From an uncultured Collinsella sp. (GTDB lineage Bacteria; Actinomycetota; Coriobacteriia; Coriobacteriales; Coriobacteriaceae): a DNA stretch of 26,624 bases. Where the stretch lies: contig CAUBMI010000026.1 of the NCBI GenBank assembly GCA_958436995.1, positions 1-26,624 of the forward strand, read 5' to 3'. The position numbers were made by a program, and so were the translations under genes. The notes under the pieces are model-generated. The model had not been told where the DNA came from. It worked only from the letters and a program-made list of their open reading frames with translations, and did not search any database. Below are positions 16,413-25,389 of this stretch, in pieces (within the stretch, counting starts at the first letter, position 1; every line of letters starts with the position of its first letter).

Positions 16413-16810
16413 CGGCCATGAGGACATCCGCGTATTTGCTCTGCAAATACGCACCGGCTGCGGCGACACACCCGGACCTACGCCCATGCGCGGGCAAAAT
16501 GGGTTGAATCCGACGCTCCCGAGGTCCCCCGTGCTCGGTGGAGCGGGCAACGGGACATCCGCGTATTTGCTTCGCAAATCCGCACCGGCTTCAGGCGGCA
16601 TGTCCCGGTCCGGGGAAGCGGCGGTAACGTCGGTTGAATCCGCTTTTCCCAAAATCCGCCCTGGTCGATGGAGCGGGCAACGGGACATCCGCGTATTTGC
16701 TTCGCAAATCCGCACCGGCTTCAGGCGCCTGCCGGCGCCTTCGCCTGCTCGCTATAAACGCTTCGCGTTTATTTAACGCTCGCACCCTGGCGGGTTCGAG
16801 TCCCGGCACT
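16413..16810. repeat. three degenerate 130-bp repeats carrying tRNA-Gly 3'-end copies
   Basis: The block GACATCCGCGTATTTGC recurs at 16423, 16554 and 16684, a period of 130-131 bp. Units 2 and 3 are each led by GGAGCGGGCAACGGGAC (16540, 16670), identical to the 3' end of the tRNA-Gly gene at 16861-16877. Each unit holds a hairpin; in unit 1 it is perfect (GCGTATTTGC-TCT-GCAAATACGC). GGTTGAATCCG follows at matching positions in units 1 and 2. After unit 3 come an ATAAACGC/GCGTTTAT hairpin and a T-arm-like GGTTCGAGTCCCGG. Open frames here are a by-product of the repeats. Confidence 0.8.
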
Positions 16811-16816
16811 TTGTTG

Positions 16817-16849
16817 AAAAAAGCACGGCACCGGAACGGTGTCGTGCTT
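16817..16849. terminator. bidirectional terminator next to tRNA-Gly
   Basis: Stem AAGCACGGCACCG/CGGTGTCGTGCTT (13 bp, one G-T pair) with loop GAA is flanked by A-runs on one side and T-runs on the other. It ends the tRNA-Gly transcript on the minus strand. Confidence 0.85.
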
Positions 16850-16859
16850 TTGCTTTTTT

Positions 16860-16934
16860 TGGAGCGGGCAACGGGACTCGAACCCGCGAGTGTCAGCTTG
16901 GGAAGCTGATGCCTTACCACTTGGCGATGCCCGC
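16860..16934 (-). tRNA. tRNA-Gly (anticodon CCC)
   Basis: The minus strand gives acceptor GCGGGCA/TGCCCGC, anticodon stem TCAGC/GCTGA around loop TTCCCAA, T-arm CGGGTTCGAGTCCCG and an encoded CCA (16860-16862). CCC in the loop specifies Gly. Copies of its 3' end recur to its left. Confidence 0.95.
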
Positions 16935-16947
16935 TTGTGTGTTGGCT

Positions 16948-16977
16948 AGTATAACGCGGTTGTCTTGTTCGATACAA
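16948..16977 (-). promoter_or_regulatory. candidate promoter of tRNA-Gly
   Basis: TTGTAT (16972-16977) and TATACT (16948-16953) on the minus strand are 18 bp apart, 13 bp before the tRNA 5' end. Confidence 0.6.
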
Positions 16978-17231
16978 GGGTGGTGATGCTTGTTTTAGCT
17001 GTGGAGATTCGTTTGAAAATCGCGTCAATTGTGGAGATGAGGACCTTTGACCTCCTGTTCTCCCTATCTTCTACCTGCGCTTTTGCTTGATTGTTGTATT
17101 TGAGCTCAATTTGTCAGGAATTGGGCAAGCTTTTGGTCAGGCTCCGGTACTTACCCGCATGAACCTCGGGGGTAGCCTCATCCTACGCGTCGCAGCCTCC
17201 CCGTGCGGCGCACGAGGGATAAGGAGCAGCC
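16978..17231. other. intergenic region between tRNA-Gly and the thioester adhesin
   Basis: About 250 bp without a gene. It holds the palindrome TTGAGCTCAA at 17100-17109 and two TGTGGAGAT copies. The adhesin ribosome binding site AAGGAG lies at its right end. A promoter for the adhesin must lie here or to the left, but I cannot place it. Confidence 0.5.
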
Positions 17232-20200
17232 ATGTCCAACGCACCCACGCACTCTGTCCACAGCGCAATCGCAACAGGCCCGCTGCTCCTGCTCCTCTTC
17301 CTGCTTTTCGGCTGCCTGGCACCGGGAGCCGCATTTGCCGTCGATGGCTACGACCAGCTCGGCTTCCGCACTATTAGCGATGATTGTGGGCCCTTCTTCA
17401 TCGGCAAGTATGAAGCTCAAGACGCCTCGATTGCCTACTGCATGAACCAGGAGCGCCCCGGCCCCACCAAGCCGGGCGGCCCATGGCTCAACTTTGATCA
17501 AGGCTGGGTGTGGCTCGACGACGAGTTCGCGGCAATCGTTTGTCACGGATATCCTACCGCCACGTCGTTTGGCGGTTACCATCTTTCACCAGATCGCGCC
17601 CGCGCCGCCACCCAGCTTGCCGTATGGATGCTCAACGGCACTACCCATGTCGACGGCACCTACTCCTACACGACCGCTCAGGGCAAAACCAAGAGTGGAC
17701 ACTTTACCGCCGACAATGAAGTCGTGGCGGCTGCGCGATGGCTCCACGACAGCGCAAAATCAGGAAGCATCAAAGCCGCTCCGCACCGCGCGCGGCGCTA
17801 TCTAGGAGCCGTATCGGGCGGCAGCAAACGTCAAGACATGCTCTATGTACTGCCGGCGTTCTCTGTTTCCTTCCAAAAGCAGTCTGCAAACGCTGCCATT
17901 ACCAGCGGAAACAATACTTATCAGTTTGACGGGGCAACATTCGATGTTTTTGAGAGCGCCAGCGGCGCGCGTGTCGGCACCATCCAGATGGACAGCAACG
18001 GTCGAGCGCAGGCAGCACTTCTGCCCAACACGGCATACTACCTAGTTGAAACAAAGGCGCCGGCCGGCTATGTCCCCCGTCGTGATCGCATCGCCTTTAC
18101 CACGGGGAATGACGGTGGACAGGTCGCCGTTGATGAACAACCCGGCACCATCACCCTGCATGTCGTAAAACTCGATGCCGCGACGAATGCCGGACCCCAG
18201 GCTGGAGCTTCACTTGCGGGAGCAGAGTTCACGTGCGTGTCGCAATCCACCCCCGGATGGGCGCAAACCCTCACAACCGATGAAAGCGGTCGAGCTACCC
18301 TCACCGATGTCCCCCTAGGAACCTTTACCATCTATGAGTCAAAAGCCCCCGAGGGCTACCTGCCAGCCAACGACAGCTGGTCCTATACCGTTGGAGCCGA
18401 CCAGCTCGGTGATTCAGGCGTGGTCGAGATCGAATCGCGCGTTTCCGATATCCCCATTGCGTTTGACCTTGAGATTTCCAAATTCAAGGACTACGGCAAT
18501 AGCGATCAATCCGGCCTGGAGCAGCCGGCAGGAGGTGTTGTCTTTGAGGTTGTCAGCAACAGCTCTCAGCAGGTTGTTGGCACACTGACCACAAACATCT
18601 ATGGCTTTGCCTCCACCAAAGATCAGTCAGAAGCATGGTTCGGCGCAGGCAAGCGACCCGCCGGTGTCCACGGAGCCATCCCATACGACCGCGCCGGCTA
18701 CACCGTTCGCGAGGTTCCGGAAACCGTCCCCGAGGGTTTTAAACGTGCAGGGGAATGGACCGTCGGGGCCAAGCAGATTTCCGACGGCGCCGAGCTTCAA
18801 TATATCGTGGACAACCACGCTCTGTCGACGCATCTCCAGATTGTAAAACGCGATGCCCAAACAGGCGCTTCTGTTCCGCTAGCCGGATTCACCTTCCAAC
18901 TCCTCGACAGCAATCACAAACCTGTCTCACAAACATGCTGGTATCCAGCACATAATGTAATGGACACCTTTACGACTGACGCGACCGGCACCGTCACACT
19001 GCCCGAATCGCTCGTGCCGGGCACCTATTATGTACGCGAAACTTCGGCCAAAGAGCCCTATCTTGTCGGTGAAGAGATCGAGGTAAACATACCCGCCGAC
19101 ATGAACCTAACGCCCATTGCAATCGCCTCGTATTATGACCACGCCGCGACCGGAAACATCAGGATCGTTAAAACCGATGCCGTAGACGGCAGCAGCCTCG
19201 CGGGCGCCATCTTTGAGATCCGTGCCTCGGGTGATATCGTGCGCCCCGATGGTAGCATTGCCGCGCTCGACGGTGAGACCGTCGCGACCATCGCGACGGA
19301 TGAAACTGGAGAGGCACGCGCGGACGATCTCCCGCTGGGATCTGGCACCGCACGCTACGAGGTTGTCGAGACTCAAGCGCCGGCAGGCTTCTTACTCGAC
19401 CGGACGCACCATATCGTCGACCTTACCTATGCCGACCAGAAAACACCCGTTGTGGAAGCACGGCTTAACGTATCCGACGATTACACCAAGGTTGATATCT
19501 CCAAGGTCGATGCAAGCGGAGAGCAGGAAGTGAAAGGTGCACAGCTCACCTTGTATGGTCCCGATAAAACCGAAATAGACTCCTGGACCTCATCCGATAA
19601 GCCACACCGCATCGAACATCTTGCACCCGGCACCTACTCGTTGCGCGAAACGATGTCTCCGCGGACCTATGACCTTGCCGAGGAGATAACGTTTGAAATA
19701 AAGGATACGGGAGAAGTCCAATCCGTCGCGATGAAGGATGCGCCCATCGAGATCAAAGGACAGGTCGACAAGCGTCAGGAACTTGTCCAACCTATCGGGA
19801 AGGGTCTGCTGGCCAACGGCGATGGTAAAAATCGCGCCGCGACGCAAACCAATACGGACGGACTTTTCTCCTATACCATCGACGCTCGAAACGATTCAGC
19901 TACCTGGGTTGATGAGTTTACGATTACCGATGATCTTGAGTGTGCCAAAGACGGCACGGCGAGATTCGTCTCAATCGAAACCCCCGTCGCCATCGGCGAC
20001 CTCAACGGTCTGTGCAACGTGTGGTATCGCACGACGCCGTTGGACTCGACAGACGTCGATGGGCCGGCAAACGCGACGCTTGACGATGGGCACGAAAATC
20101 CTTGGCTTGAGTCCGACGAAGTAAAAGAGAGTCTGGGTGAGGATTGCCGCCTCGTCGATTACGACGGCTGGCACCTCTGGAAGGCGGATGTCTCGACCAC

Positions 20201-20663
20201 GGAATCCACCACACTCGAGGCGAAAGAACTTGACCTTGCATCCAATACCGTCGTAACGGGCATTCGCATTGAATACGGTGCAGTAGCCGCCGACTTTACG
20301 ACTCGAAGCGATGTGGATTCTTGGACCCGTGATGATCTCAAAGATGAGCACGACGACCTTGACGATGCCAAAGCAATCCTTGGCACAGACGCTCGGGGCG
20401 CAGCCGTGCACATGCAGGCAACGTCGGCTTATACGCCCCAAACCGCACTCACCAACAGCGCGCGCGTCGATCTTTGCCGCAACGGCGGCGGCGATAAACT
20501 TGAGTCACATGACGAGGACCGTGTCACTCAACGCTGTACCCTACCGCAGGACCTACCGGCAACAGGATCAGTTCCCATCGCCGCCTGCATCACCGCGCTT
20601 CTGACCTCGGGTGCCGCAGCCCTATGGTTCGCTCGCCTTAGGTCGATCCCAAAGAACCGCTAG
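17232..20663 (+). CDS. thioester-domain adhesin with Cna-B repeats and LPATG anchor
   Basis: Large surface protein (1143 residues). Signal peptide about 1-36, then a Cys-Gln thioester domain: Cys70 in IAYCMNQ and Gln128 in ATQLAVW, residues that in known members form an internal thioester able to bond covalently to host surfaces. About six SpaA/Cna-B modules follow, marked by motifs such as YYLVETKAPAGY, FTIYESKAPEGY, YYVRETSAKEPY and YEVVETQAPAGF. These usually carry Lys-Asn/Asp isopeptide bonds that stiffen the stalk. A non-repeat region rich in Asp and Glu lies at about 850-1090. LPATG at 1108-1112, a hydrophobic helix and the tail RLRSIPKNR form the sortase signal. AAGGAG lies 5 bp before the ATG. 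It is the only certain plus-strand gene in its neighbourhood. It could be a tip adhesin of a pilus, but no backbone pilin is beside it. Confidence 0.92.
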   Translation: MSNAPTHSVHSAIATGPLLLLLFLLFGCLAPGAAFAVDGYDQLGFRTISDDCGPFFIGKYEAQDASIAYCMNQERPGPTKPGGPWLNFDQGWVWLDDEFAAIVCHGYPTATSFGGYHLSPDRARAATQLAVWMLNGTTHVDGTYSYTTAQGKTKSGHFTADNEVVAAARWLHDSAKSGSIKAAPHRARRYLGAVSGGSKRQDMLYVLPAFSVSFQKQSANAAITSGNNTYQFDGATFDVFESASGARVGTIQMDSNGRAQAALLPNTAYYLVETKAPAGYVPRRDRIAFTTGNDGGQVAVDEQPGTITLHVVKLDAATNAGPQAGASLAGAEFTCVSQSTPGWAQTLTTDESGRATLTDVPLGTFTIYESKAPEGYLPANDSWSYTVGADQLGDSGVVEIESRVSDIPIAFDLEISKFKDYGNSDQSGLEQPAGGVVFEVVSNSSQQVVGTLTTNIYGFASTKDQSEAWFGAGKRPAGVHGAIPYDRAGYTVREVPETVPEGFKRAGEWTVGAKQISDGAELQYIVDNHALSTHLQIVKRDAQTGASVPLAGFTFQLLDSNHKPVSQTCWYPAHNVMDTFTTDATGTVTLPESLVPGTYYVRETSAKEPYLVGEEIEVNIPADMNLTPIAIASYYDHAATGNIRIVKTDAVDGSSLAGAIFEIRASGDIVRPDGSIAALDGETVATIATDETGEARADDLPLGSGTARYEVVETQAPAGFLLDRTHHIVDLTYADQKTPVVEARLNVSDDYTKVDISKVDASGEQEVKGAQLTLYGPDKTEIDSWTSSDKPHRIEHLAPGTYSLRETMSPRTYDLAEEITFEIKDTGEVQSVAMKDAPIEIKGQVDKRQELVQPIGKGLLANGDGKNRAATQTNTDGLFSYTIDARNDSATWVDEFTITDDLECAKDGTARFVSIETPVAIGDLNGLCNVWYRTTPLDSTDVDGPANATLDDGHENPWLESDEVKESLGEDCRLVDYDGWHLWKADVSTTESTTLEAKELDLASNTVVTGIRIEYGAVAADFTTRSDVDSWTRDDLKDEHDDLDDAKAILGTDARGAAVHMQATSAYTPQTALTNSARVDLCRNGGGDKLESHDEDRVTQRCTLPQDLPATGSVPIAACITALLTSGAAALWFARLRSIPKNR

Positions 20664-20673
20664 CACGATGAAA

Positions 20674-20709
20674 AAAGCGGGCGAGCCAGTCCCCCGGCTC
20701 GCCCGCTTT
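20674..20709. terminator. shared terminator of convergent genes
   Basis: Stem GCGGGCGAGCC/GGCTCGCCCGC with flanking AAAAAA and TTT serves both the adhesin (plus) and the small membrane-protein gene (minus). Confidence 0.88.
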
Positions 20710-20730
20710 CAATCATTTAAATCGCCGTAT

Positions 20731-20949
20731 CTACTCTGCAGACGAAGATCCACCATCAACGATTGCCTGCTCGGACTCAGGAATCCCATCGGCACCCGTG
20801 CTCTGTTCTTGCTCCACCTCTTCGCTGATTGCGGAGGCAGGGGTCGAGCCCTTCGCACCCACGATGTAGGCAGCCCCAAATCCTAACGCAATGGCAATCA
20901 AGGTCAAAATCACGTAGACAGGCCAATGGCGCTTAATATACGAAAACAC
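20731..20949 (-). CDS. small single-helix membrane protein
   Basis: 72 residues: short basic N-terminus, one helix (about 11-32, VYVILTLIAIALGFGAAYIV), then an acidic Ser/Glu-rich tail predicted outside the cell. The GTG start has AAGGAG 5 bp upstream. It lies 21 bp after the stop of the large M28-like gene, so both are probably one transcript. The function is not recognised; the acidic tail echoes the acidic insert of its neighbour. Confidence 0.75.
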   Translation of the reverse strand: MFSYIKRHWPVYVILTLIAIALGFGAAYIVGAKGSTPASAISEEVEQEQSTGADGIPESEQAIVDGGSSSAE

Positions 20950-20970
20950 GTTGACTCCTTAGAGCTCCGT

Positions 20971-23900
20971 CTACGAACGGCGGATAACCTCGGTCACGAC
21001 CTCGGATACCGTGGCAATGTTCGTCGGGTTGACATTGTGGGGCAGGTCGTCCTCGGTACGAGCACAAGCCAGGCGCGTGCCGTCCACGCCGGCGATGGTG
21101 AGGGCTCGGCGGCTCGCCTCGAGCGCGGCATAGGCATCGGTCTTGGCATAGGGCATCTCGAGCGCGCCACAATCGACATGGAACGACTTGCACACCTTGC
21201 TGACCAGGTTCATGATGCGGCGATCGCCCTTGAGCAGCTGCTGTTCGCCCTCGACCGTCACCACCGAAAGCCTACCGGCGCCGACGGATTCAAGATTGAT
21301 GAAGAATACGCCGCGGAGCTTATCGCGATGCGAAGCCAAGAAGGCCTTCATACCGGCGCCATCACAATCCGAGGCGCCCGTTGCCACAAACCAGATATCG
21401 TGACCGAGCAGCTCATCGTCACCCATAGAGGCGACAGCCGAGAGCATATCTTCGGAAGAAGCGCCGTCGGAAGACGTAGCGCCGCCCTTCCAGCCATCGT
21501 TATCGTCCTCGAAATTATCCCACGAACCGATGCCGCGACCGGACTTCTTGGCATCGTAATCGTCTTCGACGCCCAGCCAATCACTCATGCTGTCCTGTTC
21601 GTTTTTCTTTTTACGACCGAACAGGCCGCCCAGGCCGCGCTTGCGAGACTTGGGTGCCGCCGGGGCGGGAGCCGAAATGGTCTCGATCGGCTGAGCGCCC
21701 GACGCAACGGGCATAGGAGGCGCAACGGGTGCCGATGTGGGTTCGGGACCCTGAGCGGCAGCAAAGGGGTCGTTGACCTGTGCGGAGGGGTCGGGAAGGT
21801 CGAACAGCGACGTGCGAGACGCAACGTTTGCCTGCTTCATCGACGGCAGCGACGGATCGGGGACCGAAGCCAGCGGAGACGAGGAAGGTGCAGGCGACGG
21901 AGCTGACGCCGGATCGGGAACATTCATCTGCGGACGCGGCGATGCCTGGGAGGAAATCTGGGCCATAAGGGAATCGACCGTTTCGTCCTGGGTGGGAGCA
22001 ACATCGGCAACCGTGGCACCGGAACCACTCGGGGTCGGCATGGTGAAAATCTGCGTGGAGTAAGGCCTCGACTCATCTGTCTCGGGAGCCTCGGAAACCG
22101 CAGGCACTTCCTCCTGCTCGACCTCGGTCGAATCATCTTGCTCGGCTGTTGCGTATTGCTCTTCGTCAGAGTTGGCCTCGACGGGCTCGTCCTCGGCGGC
22201 ATCTTGGATTGCGGCAGCATCAATAGGCTCGTCATCGTCTGCCGCATCGCCCCGCTCATCGGAAACAGGAAGGGACTCGGCAATCGCGGTGCCTTGCTTT
22301 TCAAACGTTATCGTGGAATCGAACTGCGCGGCATCAAACGACATGGTGCTATCGACGTGCTGCTGAGCCTCGAAAGACGTCGTCGCCTCAACAACATCCG
22401 CGGACGCCGGTTGCTGGGACTCAAAGGACGTCGTAGCTTCGGCAGCGTCGACGGGCACGGACTGCACAGCCTCGTTCTGCTCGAACTCTTGCGCCGCGCG
22501 CTCACGTGCCGCCTCGGCTGCCTGCTGCTGAGCGATAGCCTCCTGCTCGGCAGCCTCGCGTGCGGCAGCGCGCTTCTCCTCGAAATCGTCGACAAATTTC
22601 TTGCCCTTTGCAAGCGCACCCTTAAAGAAGTTGGAAGCGCCGGCGCCAATCGAAGAGAACGCGGATGCAATATCGGCATGGGGCGTTGCCGCGGGAATCT
22701 CGGCCGAGAAATCAGTATCGCTCTCGTAAGACACGCGCCTCGGCTGTTCAACGTAATCGTCGTCAGACTCGTCCGCAACGTCTTGCGCCGGCGCGGCGGG
22801 AGCCAAAATGTCCAGTCCTGCCGCGGGATCGATCGCGGACACCGCTTCGGGCTCGGCAACGGCAGCGGTAACCGCGGCAGACTCATCATCCACAGTGGCA
22901 ACGGGCGCAGGCGCAGTCACGACGGGGACAGGCTCGGGCTCAAACGTCGGCTCCTCGCCCTCCTCGTAATCGAGCGTGCAGGACTCGGGAAGCATTCCGA
23001 GCGCACGGATGGCATCCGAACCAAAGCGGATGTTGCCGGTGGCATTGCGATAGAGCTTGGGCTCGGGCTCGGCCGCGACAGGCTCCTCCGCCGGCTCGGC
23101 AGCGGAAACCTCGTCATTGAACTCTTCGGTCTGGACAGCCTGATTCTGATCCTCGGGCACTACGGCGCCAATCAGTGTCTCGTCGGCAGATGCACCATCA
23201 AAGCCCTCGATCTGCTCGTCGAAAGCCTCACCCTGTTCGGGCTCGGTTTGAGCGTCGGGAGCAATCGGCTGACCGAACTCGTCCTCGACGTAGGTAGGCT
23301 CTTCATACTCGATGGTGTTGCCGTAGTCGTTTTGCTGCTGGGCCGCGGCATACTCCGCCGCCGCGCGCGCCATTTCCTCGGCACGACGCTTCTGCTCCCC
23401 AAAATAGGTATCGAACGGAACATCGTCGGGAAACTCGTTTTCGCCCTGGAAGGGAGCAACGTTGTCCATAACGCCGAGCATAGCGGCGACAGAAGATTTG
23501 TTGCACACCGCGCCAGACGTATAGGGAAGAATGTGGCGGTTAGAGATGATGTTTGCCGCGTTGGCAAGTGCAACGAGGGAAGCGAGGATCGCGACAATCC
23601 ACAGCAGAACCTTGAGCGCGCCGGGGAGCGGCAGGATACGCAGGATGGCAACGGCAGCGGGGGCAACCGTGGCAACGGGCAACAGCTTGGCGATGAGCGC
23701 ACGATACGAAGCATAGGGCTCGCGGGCGAGCAGCTCAGCACGGGGAGAGTCGTAGTGTGCGACAACGACCACCGGGCGGTTGCGCGGAGACGCGAGCGGG
23801 CCCGAGGCCTTGTGGTAGGCGATGACATTTTGGCTCACGCCCGTCTTGCCCAGGCGTGAAACCACGGGGTGGCCCGTGCGCTCGAGCACGTAAAGAACGG

Positions 23901-24168
23901 CGCCGGCAATGGCCAGCAAGGTGCCGACCAAGCCGATGCCGCCGCCGATGCCCATCAGCAGGGCGCCGGCAAACGCAAGAATACCGGTAACGGCAAATGC
24001 CAACCTACTGGGCGCCGGGGCATTGAACTCCTGAACCTCGGGATCAAAGCCGTGGTTGCGGAAGATCTGAGCGATATCCTCGGCAGCCAAGCGCTCTTCT
24101 TCGCTGCATGCCGGCGTGATGCCGGTGTTCTGCAGCAGGTGGTTAATATAGTTCTGGGTGTTCGCCAT
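20971..24168 (-). CDS. membrane M28 peptidase-like protein split by a long acidic insert
   Basis: 1065 residues from the ATG at 24168, which has GGAG 5 bp upstream; the longer reading from 24258 has no such support. The N-terminal part (1-235) has two helix pairs (about 56-95 and 165-205) around the first M28 block, VVVVAHYDSP, with His138 and Asp140. The second block reads CNKSSVAAMLGVMDNV, with Asn where the metal-binding Asp is expected. A low-complexity region of about 680 residues follows (about 236-920), rich in Glu, Asp, Ala and Pro, with repeats like TTSFESQQ/TTSFEAQQ and a basic patch KSRKRGLGGLFGRKKK. The C-terminal half of the fold resumes at LGHDIWFVATGASDC, where the usual catalytic Glu pair is missing, and ends with DLPHNV (His1044). 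It may be an inactive, membrane-bound peptidase relative used as a scaffold. An active enzyme with shifted ligands is not excluded. Confidence 0.8.
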   Translation of the reverse strand: MANTQNYINHLLQNTGITPACSEEERLAAEDIAQIFRNHGFDPEVQEFNAPAPSRLAFAVTGILAFAGALLMGIGGGIGLVGTLLAIAGAVLYVLERTGHPVVSRLGKTGVSQNVIAYHKASGPLASPRNRPVVVVAHYDSPRAELLAREPYASYRALIAKLLPVATVAPAAVAILRILPLPGALKVLLWIVAILASLVALANAANIISNRHILPYTSGAVCNKSSVAAMLGVMDNVAPFQGENEFPDDVPFDTYFGEQKRRAEEMARAAAEYAAAQQQNDYGNTIEYEEPTYVEDEFGQPIAPDAQTEPEQGEAFDEQIEGFDGASADETLIGAVVPEDQNQAVQTEEFNDEVSAAEPAEEPVAAEPEPKLYRNATGNIRFGSDAIRALGMLPESCTLDYEEGEEPTFEPEPVPVVTAPAPVATVDDESAAVTAAVAEPEAVSAIDPAAGLDILAPAAPAQDVADESDDDYVEQPRRVSYESDTDFSAEIPAATPHADIASAFSSIGAGASNFFKGALAKGKKFVDDFEEKRAAAREAAEQEAIAQQQAAEAARERAAQEFEQNEAVQSVPVDAAEATTSFESQQPASADVVEATTSFEAQQHVDSTMSFDAAQFDSTITFEKQGTAIAESLPVSDERGDAADDDEPIDAAAIQDAAEDEPVEANSDEEQYATAEQDDSTEVEQEEVPAVSEAPETDESRPYSTQIFTMPTPSGSGATVADVAPTQDETVDSLMAQISSQASPRPQMNVPDPASAPSPAPSSSPLASVPDPSLPSMKQANVASRTSLFDLPDPSAQVNDPFAAAQGPEPTSAPVAPPMPVASGAQPIETISAPAPAAPKSRKRGLGGLFGRKKKNEQDSMSDWLGVEDDYDAKKSGRGIGSWDNFEDDNDGWKGGATSSDGASSEDMLSAVASMGDDELLGHDIWFVATGASDCDGAGMKAFLASHRDKLRGVFFINLESVGAGRLSVVTVEGEQQLLKGDRRIMNLVSKVCKSFHVDCGALEMPYAKTDAYAALEASRRALTIAGVDGTRLACARTEDDLPHNVNPTNIATVSEVVTEVIRRS

Positions 24169-24366
24169 GTGCGCTCCACATCCATAATCCGACAAATAGG
24201 CCCAATGCATGCACATTAGAACCGTATATAGTCGAAAGTATACCCCGAGCGAGCGCAAACGGCCGAATTCGGGCTATCTTAACGCCGCGAGCGGACAAGG
24301 ATATAGCCTAATCTCCATATCGGACTAAAATCATGGCATCAAACGACCTTCTCATGCGAGGATTCT

Positions 24367-25389
24367 ATGACGGCAAGCGACGCGACCGCGACAATTAAAA
24401 AGGGGGCACCCGAGCCCGGTTTCGATAAAACGGCTCAGCGCATCCTCAACCTTTTCTTTGTACTCAACAGTTCTCCCGAACCGCTGACGACCGAGCAAAT
24501 CGTCCTGGATTCCGATTTGGGATACGGCTCGGGCAATATCGACTCAGACAAGCGCAAGTTCCGCCGCGATCGCGACAAGCTGCTCGAACGCGGCATCGTT
24601 ATCAGGGAGGTTCGTGCTGCCGGAGCGCAGGAAACCGAGGAGAGCGCGTGGACGATCGACCGCGAGCACACGTTTGCCGCGGGTGGTCTCATCACCGCAG
24701 ACGATGCCGACATCCTGCTCAACGCCATCGACCAGACACTCGCGGCAAGCTCATCCGCCTTTGCCGCGCCGCTTGCCGACATTCGCTCCAAGATTGCCTA
24801 CCTCACCGGCATGTCGACGACAGGAGAGGCACCGATCCGCCGCTCTCCCGCCGTCGATGCGGTATGGAGCGCCTTTGCCGAGCGTTGCGCGCTGCGCTTT
24901 TTGTACCAAAACGGACGCGGTGAGCAACGCGAGCGGACCGTTTGCGTCTACGGCATGTTCGAGCGCGAGGGTACGGCATACTTCTGCGGCCTCGACAATG
25001 CCACAGGCAATATCAGAACATTCCGCTGCGACCGCATCATTCGCGCCTGGAGACCTTCGAAAGCCTACGCCATTCCTGCGGATTTCAACCTCAACGATTA
25101 CTTATTCTTTGAGTTCGATTTTGCCGACCGCCCACCCGTTGCGGCTACGTTCTCGTTCGCGCGTGAAGCGCAGGCCGATATGATCAGCGGTCTCACACGC
25201 GGACGAGGCGAACTCATGCGCACCGAAACGGAGTGGACCTGGACCGTTGACGTGCGCGACTTTGAAGCCGCAGCCTCGTTTTGCATGGCCCATGCCATGG
25301 ATGGCATGAGGCCCGTCGCCCCCGATTCTCTCAAGCAGGCGTGGAATCACCTCATCGAAAGGACGGTGCACGAGCATGCCCGTGCGTAA
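24367..25389 (+). CDS. WYL-domain transcriptional regulator (PafB-like)
   Basis: 340 residues. An N-terminal winged helix-turn-helix lies at about 20-85 (TAQRILNLFFVLNSSPEPLTTEQI...KRKFRRDRDKLLERGI), then a linker, a WYL domain at about 170-240 (TAYFCGLDNATGNIRTFRCDRI) and a WCX-type C-terminus. Such proteins bind DNA and respond to nucleic-acid or nucleotide ligands; in mycobacteria the PafB/PafC pair activates a RecA-independent DNA-damage response. GAGG lies 5 bp before the ATG. The last 14 bp overlap the next gene, so the two are coupled and probably act as a heterodimer. The divergent M28-like operon starts about 200 bp away. Confidence 0.88.
   Translation: MTASDATATIKKGAPEPGFDKTAQRILNLFFVLNSSPEPLTTEQIVLDSDLGYGSGNIDSDKRKFRRDRDKLLERGIVIREVRAAGAQETEESAWTIDREHTFAAGGLITADDADILLNAIDQTLAASSSAFAAPLADIRSKIAYLTGMSTTGEAPIRRSPAVDAVWSAFAERCALRFLYQNGRGEQRERTVCVYGMFEREGTAYFCGLDNATGNIRTFRCDRIIRAWRPSKAYAIPADFNLNDYLFFEFDFADRPPVAATFSFAREAQADMISGLTRGRGELMRTETEWTWTVDVRDFEAAASFCMAHAMDGMRPVAPDSLKQAWNHLIERTVHEHARA

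Noticed and set aside
16302..16715. 137-codon minus-strand frame in the repeat region
   Set aside because: The peptide simply repeats with the 130-bp DNA units (DLRSKYADVPLPAP) and has no ribosome binding site.
14761..16776. 671-codon plus-strand frame opposite purB
   Set aside because: Shadow of purB; its end runs into the 130-bp repeats. No recognisable domain.
16777..16812. A second tRNA gene suggested by GGTTCGAGTCCCGG
   Set aside because: Only a T-arm-like piece is present; no acceptor, D-arm or anticodon arm can be folded with it.
22138..23859. 573-codon plus-strand frame opposite the M28-like gene
   Set aside because: Mirror of the Glu/Asp/Ala-rich insert, giving a Leu/Arg-rich low-complexity product with no domain.
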